The notes under the pieces: model-generated | What the model saw: only the letters and a program-made list of their open reading frames with translations | Database searches by the model: none | What the model was told of the DNA's origin: nothing | Part shown: in pieces, positions 40,501-53,079 of the stretch | Position numbering within the stretch: position 1 is the first letter of the stretch | Layout of the letters: the number at the start of each line of letters is the position of its first letter | Assembly: GCA_000320545.1 (NCBI GenBank) | Contig: ADNK01002144.1 | Coordinates: 1 to 64,000, forward strand | DNA: 64,000 nt | Direction: 5' to 3' | Origin: Bigelowiella natans CCMP2755 | Taxonomy: Eukaryota > Cercozoa > Chlorarachniophyceae | Made by a program: the position numbers and the translations under genes

Positions 40501-43423
40501 TGCCCCTACCTCTTCGGGGAAAACATTCGTGAGTTACTACGCAATGAAGCAGGCCCTTTTCGATAACAAAACTATCAAGCGAAGCACCGACCGTTCTATT
40601 ATTGTTTATGTGGCACCTACAAAAGCCCTTGTCAATCAGGTATCTGCTGATGTGTACGCACGTTACGGCATGGTTTTTGGGGTTATGACATTGGATTACA
40701 GCGTGAGGCTTAAAGAATGTGAAGTGCTCATTACCATTCCAGAATGCTTGGAAACGTTATTACTTTCACCAGAAAGTGAAGTCTGGACAAGATGCATCAA
40801 GTATGTAGTCTTTGATGAGGTTCACTGTTTGGGAAGCACTGAGAACGGTGCTGTGTGGGAGCGTCTCCTCAAAATGGTGAGATGTCCCTTCATTGCTTTG
40901 TCGGCGACCCTGGGCAACCCTGATGACTTCTCAGAATGGATGGGTAGGATTCAGCAAACTCACAACAGGAAAATAAATCTCATCATACATCGAACTCGCT
41001 GGTCAGACCTGATCAAGTACATGTATCTCCCAAGCGAGCTCCCGCAACTCACTGCCTTACAGGGGCAGACTCACGTACTCCCAAGCTTTGAATACGTCCA
41101 CCCTTGCTCTGCGTTAGGAACTGAACTGGCAAAAACGGGATTTCCTCCGGACCTTAACTTTTCCCCAAAAGATTGCATGTTGTTGTACGATGCTATGTTG
41201 ACCTGCAAGGTTCCGCAAGACGTGCAAAAACGTCTGAGTGACCTCCACCCGCTCAAATTCTTCAAAGATCTGTTGTACATCAAGAAATACGATGCACAAA
41301 AGTTCGAAGCAGCTTTGAAAGATGAATTATATAGATGGTCTGCGAACGGCATGAAGAACGAGATACTGGAACTCGTCGGGTTGCTTACCAAAAATTTGGA
41401 CAAGGGCATTACCAATCTTGAAACATACACTGAAAGGAAGTGCTACGGTGTGGAATATTTAAAGGAGAATTTCATGCCTCTAATGGTGGACCTTCTCAAT
41501 GCTGATTACCTACCTGCGGTCGTTTTCAATTTGGACAGGGAGATTTGCGAAGACCTTGTTGCATCCATGTTGTTCAAACTTGAGTCGATGGAGGCACAGA
41601 CTCTGGAAGCTGAAGGTAATAACATTAAAAAAAAGACGAAAGACTACGCAAAGCAACAAAAGCAGGCAAAACGTGAACGTGATAAGGACAAGAAAAGAAA
41701 CAAGGACGAAGATGCTGATCCTGGTGATGAGGAAGGAACGGGTCCTGTTGAAGAAGATCCTATTTACTTCGTCGATCCACGGTTCTCATTTATTGGTAGT
41801 GGACAGTCCATGGAATCCGGGGAAATGGAGTGGTGGCTCGATCGTCTTTTGCGGAAAACAAAATGGCCACGCACTCATCTTCTCATCCGTGCACTTCAGC
41901 GTGGTATCGGTGTCCACCACGATGAGCTTGAACGATCATATAAGGATCTCGTCGAGACTTTGTTTCGCACCAAGCACCTGAAGGTGGTGGTTGCCACTTC
42001 AACCTTGGCCCTTGGCGTTAACATGCCTGCAAGAACCACCGTCTTTTGTGGAGATAGTCCAAATCTCAACCCGTTACGGTACAGACAGATGGCGGGGCGA
42101 GCAGGTCGCAGAGGATACGACAATATTGGGAACGTGGTCTTCGTGGGAATTCCTCCAAAAAAGGTGTACCGTCTCATGACCTCCTCACTCGTCTCCTTGC
42201 ACGGTCATTTCCCCATGACTCCGACGGTTGCCTTACGTATGGTAAACCACTATGGGAAAGTTGCAGCTAAGGCGAATTCGCAGATGACATTAGCCAACAT
42301 CCTGAAAGAACCCTTCTTCAAGAATCGTGAGGAAATTTCAACCCAGGCTAAATTCCACTTCAGATTCTCTCTTCAATACCTTCTTGAGCAGGATCTCATC
42401 AAGTATACCCCTGAAAAAGACTTGCAGGTTCATGGGTCTGGTGCGCTCGCAGTGCATCTTAGATTTGCTCAGCCTGGAAATATCCTATTTGTAAGACTCT
42501 GGGACGAAGGGTTATTCGATGAAATTTGTAAGAAGTTCCAAGGAAGAACTGGCCAACAGGAGATATTGCGCAAGCTGATGCTTGTGATGTCTCACATATT
42601 CTTTAGACAGCCCTTACCTGTCGGCACAACAAAAGAATCTCTTGTTAAAGCAGATTTAGATCCCACAGAAAGCAAGTCTTATGGCATCCTCCCGAAGCTT
42701 TCGGAGAAGATCCAAAAAATTATGGACGATCAACGATCGTCTGCACTTCGACTTTATTCTTCTTACATCAAGCACTCATGCCTACCAAAACAGGAAGCGC
42801 AAGAGCAAGATGAGACTGAATCGCTACCAATATCTTCACTCAAATTGAACAATATTGAAGCAGTGCCGACTACATTTCTTGGAAGACTAGCTGCCGCTAG
42901 AATTCCTGCCATTGCTCGCAGTGAATATTACCGCATGTCTGGCCATTCTGATGATTTCGCATCTTTCTCAGAAATGTGCGACACTGTCAAACCCAATCTT
43001 AACATGGATCTTGATGCAATGCCGGCATGTGAAATGAAAGACCACCAACTTCGAGATATGCCTCTCAATGCTTATGCATCTGATTTCTTCCGACATGGCT
43101 CTCTGACTCGCCTTATCAAAGAGAATGGTCTTACATCTGCTAAAGCATGGTACCTACTGAAGCAATGGTCATATCTATTGAAAGATATTGCGAAGGGTGT
43201 CAAAGAACTCCGAAAACCTACTGATAAGGAGGTTGAGTATGAACACTACTACGGGGAAGCTGCTCCTGACAATATGGAGAAGAACGAGACTGTCAAGGCT
43301 TTTGTGCAATTAAATTCCCAATTTCAGGAGTTGTTCAGGAATTGGAATAGGACACAGACAAATGAAAGGAAGAAAATGGAGGAAATTAAGAAACAGGAAA
43401 TTCAGAAATTTGAGGAGGATTAA
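37563..43423 (+). CDS. DDX60: DDX60-type superfamily 2 RNA helicase
   Basis: Ski2-related SF2 helicase. Exons: 37563-37631, 37687-37745, 37807-37903, 37964-38011, 38069-38157 and a very long last exon 38218-43423; total 1855 residues, phases closing. The first five exons match the DDX60 N-terminal region (VVHGDSVLLDVLSHPLLDWS, VVFFDSFAGIWTDP). A strongly acidic WD/E stretch (EEDWDAEEVEEWDAEDD) lies near residues 466-495 and Lys-rich linkers follow. Helicase motifs: I APTSSGKTF (about 883), II VVFDEVHCLG (about 986), III SATLGN, and C-terminal ATSTLALGVNMPART and RQMAGRAGRRGYD (about 1410), all intact. In mammals DDX60 helps sense foreign RNA and represses aberrant translation; the protist role is unknown. 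A pattern of five small exons then one 5.2 kb exon is notable. Confidence 0.93.
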
Positions 43424-43589
43424 AACTTCTTTCTTGTACAACAAGTGCACGAACCTCGAATTATCCCTTGCAGCCAAAATTATACAATTTTCAATTTCAT
43501 CCAATCAAAAATATTTGACTTGCTTTAAAATCATCATAGTGATTTTTCTTGCGATTAGTAGCCCTGTGTGTGCACAAATGCGGACGCTG

Positions 43590-44560
43590 TGGCCTATCTA
43601 GCTATGCATATGAGCATGCTGTGCTGAATAGCATGCTGTGCAATTTGGACACACCGTGCTGCGCGATGCTCACAACTAACTAGCTAGCTCAGTAGCTGGC
43701 GCGTGCGCCTATTTTGCCTATTGAATACTCGACGAGCGTGTCCTATCTCTGGCACGGTACTGCATGCTATGAAACGGGCGGGTGCAATGAATATTTTATT
43801 AATAAGTTTGAATTTTTCAATTGTCATCCTAATTAGCTAATGCATAGCTGTGCAAAGCCGCGCTAGCGCGGCTACAGCGCTTATACGTTGCATGAACTGA
43901 TTTGTTTGTGTCTGTGTTGTGTCTGCCAGGCTAGCACGATGTCAAGATGCCTGCTATATGCATGTCATGTGCATGGCATTATTATCATTATCAACGATTG
44001 TTGGTTGTGTATGATGCATGCATACATGCTCATTACGTACACACGTTATATTCGGCCCCTTTTAGCCTTGCGCATGCTAGCATGCCTCGCACGCACATAC
44101 CTGCGATGCGATGCGCAGCGTCGAGCGGGACCCTGCGCCAAATGCACGCCATCTGCTACGATACGTAGAGCCTATGCGCTACTTTAATGCTTGAATTTCT
44201 AGGCCAGCTAGCCACAAGCATGGGCACATGTACGAGTCTAGCAGACAATTTACAGCCTATGCAATTCCGCGACAGCGACAAGTTACGATGTGCCTAGCAG
44301 CTAGCTAGGATACGGCTATGTTGCTTACACGAGCGATCGATGGCGCAGCATTACAATAGCTATAAAATGTGGAGGTTGCAGCGCATCACATTATCTAGTC
44401 GTGCATGTCGCTAAATAAAGCCCCCCGCGGGCATGCACCTGTAGCCTCATGAGGGCATGCAATGCAGTGTGGCCATGCTCTGGCGGGAACAAAACACCTG
44501 GACACTTCTGCCATATAAGCACTAGCTAGCAGAGACTGTATATACACCTTACGCTGTTTT
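43590..44560. other. Palindrome-word island 5 (convergent spacer)
   Basis: The largest island, about 1 kb, between the 3' ends of the DDX60-type gene (+) and a membrane-protein gene (-). It is packed with CTAG, GCATGC, TGCA, CATG and TAGCTA words. A stretch near 43787-43857 is near-duplicated at 59138-59195 in island 7. Open stretches inside (43888-44187 and others) follow the palindromic words and are not credible genes. Confidence 0.75.
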
Positions 44561-44725
44561 GATGCAGCCAAGATAAAGACATGTCCCATAATTGAATCCC
44601 GTTTGATTATTGCATTAAAAGACAAGTGAATCCATGAACACAAGTAGATAGCCTCTGCAACGTTCGAGCATTTATTCGTAGAATATTTTGACCGAGATCA
44701 GTGTGGCGCACCGTCATTGCATCTC

Positions 44726-46881
44726 TTAAAACAAATTACATATGCTGGAAGATATGTATTCTAATATGCCGAAAATAAAAAATAGAAGTGGCAGCTCGTA
44801 CACCAATTCCCATGCCAGCATGGAGTAAGTGATGGCCATTTTCTCTCCTGCGTTTGCTGCATACGCTGCCTCAACGGTAACTAGCACAGTCATAGGGACG
44901 ATAATGAGAGCCTGAAACAGTATTCCATTAGCATGACAGCGAAACAAAGTTATAATTGAAGTATATTGGCCTATCGTTGCGCAACGTTGCTAGGGATGAA
45001 CATCCACAACGTGTAAAAATAATATGCAAAATTCATGTGTGGTATCACACTCCTAAAATGTGTCAAGCAAAGAAGTAGTAATTCAATGAATATCGACCTG
45101 GACCCCACAATAAATCGAGATGGCGAGTTTCTTTTCCATACAAGAATAGGCCCTAATTGTTTGAGGAAGCGCAGCACGCACAAAACAAGCACAACGAATG
45201 CCCGAACCATCAAGAGCTTATTCTTATGCCGTGCATGAATGGAATATACAATATAATATGATATACAGTGTACGAAGTCTCATTAAAGATTACTATTTCA
45301 TATTACCATGCAAATAGGGGCATTATAATAAGCTGAATCAGAAACATTGCTGGAATGATGCAAGCTGGTATCCTTTAAACAAACCAATGTAGAACACATA
45401 TTCATATTCAGCGACGCAAATCTACCAATTTGTGTATGTATGACAAATTGAATTTAATATAAACATGAACATATTTAAGTGTAACAAAATAATTTTCACC
45501 AGAGTTCAGCGTAGTAGTAGTCCTGAGGAGCCACACCAACGTAGCAACTTGAAGCGGAATTCTGATGGGAAAATCCGAAATATAAAATTTCTACAAACTA
45601 CGCAAATATACATTTAGAGGGTACATTTCCCGCCTCTGAGAAGTCCTTCAAGTGTAAGTCGAAGATGGTTGAAACGATAGACAGCATTATTACTCCTAAA
45701 ATTGCGGGTTGTGGTCGTCTAAATCAGTAAAAGATTCATTAACGAACGAAGAGGAGAATGAAGTGGAAAGAAGTGATGAGAGTTGCAGTGTAAGTGAGAG
45801 AAAAGAGCTATCAGACAAAGAAGATATCTACACCTAATAAGAGATTCAGTAGAGTTTGGAAAGCGAGTGTTGCCCATGCTGGTGAATCCATTTCTTTTTC
45901 TATAAAGCTCCACACAGCCAATATGATGCCAAATATCATTGCGAAACCTAATTGCATTTTATTTTTTCGAGATGTAAAGGGAATTGAAAACATTTGTAAG
46001 CAAATTGATTTGAAACTATGATCAGTATTGCGTGGATATCATTAGCAATGAGGAAACAAAACAGACTGAATATATTCTATTACAACCCATGACGAGTCCC
46101 GTATACACTTCGTAATAATAGACCTGGCTTCGAAAGTATATTCTGAAAAGAATGAGTCATTATTCTTTAAACGCACGATTGGTATTTTCAATTGGAAAAA
46201 GAGTGCTACTACATATGAGGTGTGTATTTGTTCCATGCACATATTATTTGCCTCCCTACATATGCATAATCGTTATTACCCTTCATATCGTCCCATGGAT
46301 CCTCGAGTGTCATAATAAAATAGGTGAAAGCCTAATAGATTCACTCTGTCGTCCGCAACTCCATATTTGTAGACGCATCTGAATAATGAGGAGAAGAGAT
46401 CTGACACCTGTTGAGTACAAATCATCGATGGAATACACTAATTCTGTACTTTCCGAACTCAAAGAAATGTTGAGGATTCTCTTTTGCTTGAACTTTGCAT
46501 GCCTAGATACAAAGGAAAATTAGTAAGAGTAATAGCGGATCTCAGGAGACAGAGTTTTGTTGGGGGAACGTGTATTTTGCATCACCTCGCATATCTCTTT
46601 AGACGAATAGTGGTCTTGTATCGCATCTTGACGCTAAAAATATGCATCTGTTTTATTTAATCCTCCTCCTTAGTTACTTCTAAGTTTATACTCAACCTTT
46701 CCTGCTTCCATGTTCAGAAACGTGAAAAGTATTATCTATGTAGAAGAAGCAGCAAAATTTCAGCGTATGTCTTACTCAAACCCAATTAGCTACTTACGAT
46801 TCTGACAACATTTGCAACTGCATATGGTAATGATAGCGTTGGCCATAGCCTGAAGGTGATTGGAACATCCTCATCCTCCAT
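44726..46881 (-). CDS. Unknown multi-pass membrane protein
   Basis: Minus-strand gene with short exons. The ATG at 46881 begins MEDEDVPITFRLWPTLSLPY, ending at a GTAAGT donor after ANVVRI. Further exons read RQDAIQDHYSSKEIC (about 46600), LGFAMIFGIILAVWSFIEKE and WATLAFQTLLNLLLGV (about 45830-45950), AILGVIMLSIVSTIFDLHLK (about 45690), CYVGVAPQDYYYAEL (about 45520) and PACIIPAMFLIQLIIMPLF (about 45340). The last exon, starting with LIIVPMTVLVTVEAAYA, ends at the TAA at 44726. At least five hydrophobic helices are visible. I do not recognise the family; several exon borders are not resolved. Confidence 0.6.
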
Positions 46882-47190
46882 CAGCGCACGCTTGCTCGAT
46901 TTGTACAATTATTCAAAAAATTCAAATTCTCAGCATCTTTTTGTACGCGCCTATACCAGGTAGTAACGGGTGGTACATTCATCATCCGACAGTACCACAG
47001 AACACCATGTATCAGGAGGAATAACCAGGTAGTAACGGGTAGTACATTCATCATCCGACAGTACCACAGAACACCATGTGTCAGGAGGAATAACCAGGTA
47101 GTAACGGGTAGTAACTGGTGGTAAATTACCAACGATTTTGGTGCTCTCTCCTCTCCTCCGCCCGTGAACAGAACCAGGTAGCTTCAAGCA
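46882..47190. promoter_or_regulatory. Divergent intergenic region containing a tandem repeat
   Basis: Space between a minus-strand membrane-protein start (46881) and the first plus-strand coding stretch. It is mostly occupied by the 69-base tandem repeat described separately. Confidence 0.45.
46955..47110. repeat. 69-base tandem repeat, about 2.2 copies
   Basis: Copies begin at 46955, 47024 and 47093 with ACCAGGTAGTAACGGG. The first two are complete and differ by a few bases; the third breaks off after about 17 bases, followed by a related GTAGTAACTGGTGG. Each full copy carries an ATG followed four codons later by an in-frame TAA on the plus strand. Confidence 0.95.
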
Positions 47191-48617
47191 TCAAGCTTCC
47201 GAAGAGAAGGAGGAAGAGGGGGGAGGAGGAGGAGGAGGACGATTCGGAGATCAAGCGGCGGCCCGTATACGAAGCAACCAGCATCAGGAAGGAAGGACCA
47301 CAAGGAAGCTGGCGGCGGACACTCCTAGAAACAGAACCCGAACCCTACTGCTAATGGCAATTGTGCTGGGGACGTGTGCATCACCACCAAAAATCGAAAA
47401 GGCAGAAATCAGATGCGCCCTGGATCGTTGGGTCTCAAAGGTTTGATCATGAAAAGCGAAAGCGGTGTGACTGCATGATGATCTCTGAAGATTCCTCATT
47501 GGTAATGTTTTTAGGTTGTCGTCGTTACAACAATAATTTTCTTACTCCGGACATTGATAAATCCGTATCCCTCCCATGCGAGCACTTGTTACAAGCGCCA
47601 TCTAAAGTATGAAAACACCTGGAGAAGGAGGGAACCGAAAATCACAAAGATAAGGGGGGGCTGTTTCGAGGCTGCCCCCCCTCTTCTTCCTCCCTCGTCG
47701 ACTGAGATGGGGGAGACTACTACAGCCCACAGCGATTGCGATGATCCAATGGTCGCAGAAATATGTTGCGAAGCTCCAGACAAAGAGGAAGGATGGAGCT
47801 CCTGTGGTACTATAGAATTTAAGCGCTAGCTGATTGACAATATGACAACTACAAAACGGCATCATCGCTTTGTGCACCGAGAACTGACTGCTGTGGTCTT
47901 TAAGTAGTTCGAAGACGGGGTGTTATGCAACCCTTTCCCTTCATTCTTTTTGATAGATAGTAGTTTTGAAGGAGTAAGGATAAACTTGTTTTGAAAACAA
48001 CTGTGTGTCAATATACTCTGATGTAGGAGAATCGTCTATGTCGGATATGGTGAAACATCTAGAGGAAAGCACGGTTATTATTGTTTATTATTATTATTAT
48101 TGTTGTTGTTATTTGTAAGACACAGTCTCTTGAACATACGCACTGTTGGCTGCTGCTACGTTTTCTTCATCCATTAACGCAAGAGCATAATGAATAATAG
48201 GCAGAAAAACTGGGCGGTGGAACACCACGTTCTCAATCATCGCCATCAATTCTTGACAATTTGATTATGGCACACCGAGAAAAGGTTTTCTGAATAAATC
48301 GTTTCCTCAAAATAACCAACCCATATTCTCATTGCACTTTAAATGTATTTTGCAACTTTGATAATAGCGAGTAGAGGGTCTGTTAAAGAATGCTTCAACC
48401 GTGAAGAAGGAAAGAGTCAGGATATACGCCGGATCTAGTGATGTAATATAACATGATGGATTGAATGAAAATACTCAGTAGCATGAGCGGGATCAATAAC
48501 CAGCAGTATAGTTGCTAAGTAAAGTAGAGGTTTGCATCGGATTGATGATTGCAGGGAATAAGTATGTAGCTAGGGGTTGTTGCGGTAGGTGAGATCGTAC
48601 TGCTAGTAGCAGTAGTA

Positions 48618-48657
<40 letters not shown>

Positions 48658-50067
48658 GAGGAGGAGGAGGAGGAGAGATACGATATTGTTCAAATAATGT
48701 ATTACTTACATACTAGGGCGAAACTGGAAGCTTGATACTCACATATCTGACAGATTCTTTTTATTTTGAACATAGTTTTCAGATACAGGATCATCTACAA
48801 GAGATTTAGTCGAAGAATGCAAGGAGCATATGCTATCACCCGGTTGTAAGTAGTACCAGCGAGTAGTACTGATAGTATCCCAAATGTATTCTCAGAAGAC
48901 AAATAGTCGATAGCGTGCAATAATAGAGACTCTTGGCCGACAACGGGGCCTAGTCGCCATCATTAGTGTTGCGGTGTTAAGTTACTGGAAGCTTCTTATT
49001 AATACTACGTGCTTTTGTAGACTATCAGAAGATGCTACAAAAAACAAACAACTGTTCTTCGCAGGTAGTGTTGCTGGCCTGATCACTATACTTGTATTTC
49101 CGATGATGATGATGATGATTATTATTATTATTATTATTGTTATTATTGTTATTATTATTGCATTCGTTCGGTTCATAATGCATTCTTGATCAGTCGATAT
49201 GTTGGAAGAAGGACCTTTACAATTGAAAACATAATCAGAAATCCTTGGCCTACCGTCACCTACTTGTTTTCTTCCTCTTCTTCTTCTTCTTCTTCTTGAT
49301 ATATCAGGGTGCTGTTTCTTCGTTGTCCGATTTTACAGACGAATTTAGTGGACGCCTTATAATCTCAATGGTAGCAAATACTATACGTGACCATTAGACG
49401 CAAGGAAGAAGAAGAATGAGAAGAATAGACGAATTTGCTGCTCCTGTTGTTATTACACGTACTTATTGCATTTTTAATCAAAGTGAAATCTCTTTGTAGA
49501 TTTCACGGCATGCTATCACATTTGTCCATGATTCATGCATGATATTTAGTCTACCACAAAATAGTAATAGTAGTAGTATCAGCAGTAGCATCAATGTGGA
49601 TTAGGAGGGATAATGATAATCCACTACCACTACTACTACTACTACTACCACGAGCATAATGATGATGATGACAATGATGATAGTGGTGATGGTTGATAAT
49701 ACTACGAGAAGGAAAGAGATAATGGATGATGGAGACGTAGTAAATTGGTGCTCCTAAGGACATTTATGCTATGATGACAGAGGAGCGAAGAAGACCGCAG
49801 TGATTCTCTGTTTCGCTCAATAGCAAGGAATGTCTACGGCGATGACATCTACGGTTTGCTCTTACCACTGCTCCGGATACATCATTAGCTAGTAGCATCC
49901 TCACACTCTTCATTGTGTTAGAAATTAAGCATCATCATCATCATCGTCATCATCACCAACTACACTGAGGATGTATTTGTTCGTCCGAATCAGCAAACAA
50001 TGTCCGTATTCGGATATGTGATTGGTAATTGACATGTCATCTGCAGCATCACTCAAAACCTGCCTCT

Positions 50068-50104
<37 letters not shown>

Positions 50105-50262
50105 CACTACTACTACTACGCACATTTGTGAGTTGACTTCATCACTTCTTCGTTTTCCTCCACCAACTGTCCTCCTGTTTGCTGTCAACCACGGAGTGAG
50201 TGGTGGTTTCTAACGATGATGATTAATGATGATTATGGTTTTGAGTCTCATTTCTTCTTCTT

Positions 50263-50294
<32 letters not shown>

Positions 50295-51586
50295 GGATTG
50301 ATAATGGCAAGTTGAGATTAGTGGGGGGTACAACTAACAGCATGGCCGTTGTTAACTTTAGGATGAGCACATATTTGCTGCCAGACTCTGCAATGTATAG
50401 ACAGCAAACGGCGGGTTTATCCGAGTCAATATACAGGTAGTGGTAGCAGTAAGTAGGCCGCACTACTTTATCAATAGTGCTGTATGATGATGAAGGAAGA
50501 AACCTCCTGTTGTAAGGAATGGGGAGAGAGAGGAGGGAGAGGAGGGAGAGAAGAAGAAGAAGAAGAAGAAGAAGAAGAACCTCACTTAAATATCTGGTTC
50601 ACCACATTCAGCACACTTAATACTGACATGTATTACATGCTCCCGGCTTCTTGTTTCCTTTCTTTGATGGACGTACATGCGCACCAACAGGGATTGGATT
50701 TGGCGCATCTACAAGCCTTTCCTTCATAACAACTGGACACTACCTGTCGAAATTGCTGCTGCTGCTTTTTCCGGATCATCATCATCATCACCATCATCAA
50801 TAAAAGCAGAAGAGAAATCATCATCTTTAGAACCATTACGCAATTATATCCGTGATCTCAGGAAGCTACCATCGATAGGAAGACATAGCGTGCTACCATC
50901 AACATCAACATCATCATCTTCAGCAGCAGCAGCAACAACGACGGCAGCGCGTCGTTCTTCTTCTTCTTCTTCTTCTTCTTCTTCTTCTTCCTCTTATCTT
51001 GATGGGGGTTATTTAGAAGCTGTGGTGTCGCAGTACTGTTTTCAAACGAACATGTAAGTAAAGGCACTTATCATCACCAAGAAACAAATAACAACAGCTA
51101 CAGCTGTTGTTTCTCAGCAAGAGTATGGAGACCAACGACGACCGATAATATCATTTTCACACAATGATAGTAGCGATGGTGATAATGATGGTGATGACAA
51201 TTTTGTGGAATGTTTAGATGCCTCTTCCTGATATCATTATGATAATAGTAAAAATAATAATTATTATAATTATGTATCATCAGGCACATCTGGAGCGGTT
51301 CTAACTGCCTACTTGAAGGTCTATATCGCCGATGCCCATGCATACACGACGCACACATGACTGCTATAGCCTTACGAGAGGAAGGAGGAAACCAACAACA
51401 GCAGCAACAACAACCAAGAAAATGGAGGGGGGGAAGGGGCAATGTGTTGGATGAGCGAGAAGGGGGTCCACAGATTAAGCTTGGAATGCTTTCTCTCAAC
51501 TTACTGAGCATGCTTTACAATGTGTTCTTTGAGCTGAAGTTGGATACTACCTCACGCAGAAGCGTAGGATCATTATACACATTTGC

Positions 51587-51623
<37 letters not shown>

Positions 51624-52271
51624 GTCGTTTGGTGCGGTTTGAGTAGTATCTACTGCATGTTATTGTATTCCCATCTCAGCGACGAAGAGACCATTAGTTG
51701 TTCGAGTCAAGGCAAAGAAAGAGTAGTAGTAGTAGCAGTAGGAGTAGTAGTCCCCTTCCCAACTTAATTTCACTTGGTTGCTAGCTTTAAAGCTCGTACT
51801 GAACGAATAATCCCACTTAGCCCCCCCCGCCCAACACGGTTGTGACGTTTTGGTGATGAAGTATTGCTACTCCATGACATTCACTGAATATATTGGTTGG
51901 TTGCATCTGGTGGTGGTGATTATTCTAGTGAGTACGGACTTCATCGCAGGTTGGACGGTACATGGAACCCAGGTAGTAGAACGAATGCTTAAGACTACGA
52001 GGATGTTTAATGCGAAAGGAATCAAAGAAAAGGCTGTTATAATACGGATATGAGTATATCCCCTCAGCGTATTCCAACTGACGTGTGTAGTAGTAGTAGT
52101 GGTGTGGTAGAAGTTACAAAAACCTGCACGAGTCCCATTGTGTGTTGTTGCTTTTGCCGTAGTACTTCCTCGTATTGAAAGATTTTGCTGGAGGAATGAT
52201 GATAAGCTGGTAGGTATTAGAGGTGCTGCGGTAGTATTAGTAGTAGTTGTAGTAGTAGTAGTGGTCGTGTT

Positions 52272-52305
<34 letters not shown>

Positions 52306-53013
52306 GGATGATGAGGATGATGAGGATGATGATGAGGCTGCTTTCGTGGTTCTTGCTCTCCTGAGTCATGCTTACATATTTTTCATCTTTGTCCAGGATC
52401 GTTCGATGCGCATGAAGCCTACCAAACGTCGTGAATTGGGATCGAAACCAAGAAAGAGCTGTGCCGATAATTTGGTGATTGCAGTCATATTTAGCCATGT
52501 ATTTCTAATAAAAATGATGATGAGGTAGTGTCGGTGAGCTCCTGCTTACTACTGGTATTTGTTGTCAGGTTGTAGGATCTTCCGACTTGGAATCAACGGA
52601 CGACATGTTCCACACGTGAGGAGTCAACAAAACGTGCATCATCGTACAAAGCGCTACTTTCATAGATTGTTATAGGCGAAGAAAGGGGGTTGCGGATAGC
52701 GTGCTGCTCATTTTGAATTCTTACAAACATCATTTCGTCCTCCGCCTCACCATATTTGTCCATCCATCACAGGCCACCTGGTCAGACCGTTGTACAGCTC
52801 GCAGAAGGCGAAGCTTCTATTCCTTGCATGAATTGCGGATTCAATATGACATCTGTTGAAATCGCGAGTAGCACTCAAGCTGGAGAAGGCCCCTATACAA
52901 ATTGGACGCGAGACGTTCAAGAAAGGGGATATTCTATTTTGCGGTGTGAAATGTGCGGCACCGCACACCAGGAGTACCAAGGCCAACCAGCGCATAATTT
53001 CTTTCGCAAATGA
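47190..53013 (+). CDS. Unresolved multi-exon gene ending in a zinc-ribbon-like domain
   Basis: Only the 3' end is secure: exons 52397-52474, 52569-52615 and 52773-53013 join in frame to give 121 residues. They contain a basic start (RSMRMKPTKRRELGSKPRK) and two CxxC pairs, PCMNCGF and RCEMCGT, about 45 residues apart, a likely zinc-binding fold, then HNFFRK and TGA. Upstream candidate exons are 47194-47350 (KLPKRRRKRGEEEEEDDSEI), 49020-49110 (NKQLFFAGSVAGLITILVFP, hydrophobic, loosely like the first helix of an SLC25 carrier), about 50290-50440 (TNSMAVVNFRMSTYLLPDS) and about 50700-51055 (PLRNYIRDLRKLPSIGR, YLEAVVSQYCF). Introns are very large and microsatellite-filled. Whether this is one gene or two is not settled, and I see no family match. 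Confidence 0.4.
48598..48675. repeat. (TAG)n(GAG)n microsatellite
   Basis: Compound trinucleotide tract in a gene-poor intron or spacer (about 47900-48970) where I see no other feature. Confidence 0.92.
49106..49160. repeat. (GAT)n(ATT)n microsatellite
   Basis: Compound tract directly after the hydrophobic exon at 49020-49110, probably at the start of the following intron. Confidence 0.88.
50070..50292. repeat. (CTA)n and (CTT)n microsatellites
   Basis: (CTA)n at 50070-50118 and (CTT)n at 50253-50292; the second directly precedes a coding-like stretch, as a polypyrimidine tract would. Another (CTT)n lies at 50958-50993 inside an open reading frame where it encodes serines. Confidence 0.9.
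51590..52334. repeat. (AT)n and (GAT)n microsatellites
   Basis: (AT)n at 51590-51621 and (GAT)n with GAG interruptions at 52273-52334, both in presumed introns. Confidence 0.9.
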
Positions 53014-53079
53014 AAGCGAAGCCATTGCAACTTGCGTGTATGTTTTGTGCGTTTGGGACGTCGTGGTTATTGTAAACAT

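Noticed and set aside
43888-44187. 99-codon plus-strand open frame rich in Cys, His and Ala
   Set aside because: The residues are direct translations of GCATGC and CTAG words inside a convergent spacer.
46955-47110. Regular repeat resembling a CRISPR array
   Set aside because: Copies are contiguous 69-base tandems with no unique spacers, and the context is eukaryotic.
49020-49110. First helix of a mitochondrial carrier (SLC25)
   Set aside because: The hydrophobic text is suggestive, but the following Px[DE]xx[RK] motif cannot be found in the next exon, so no carrier was called.
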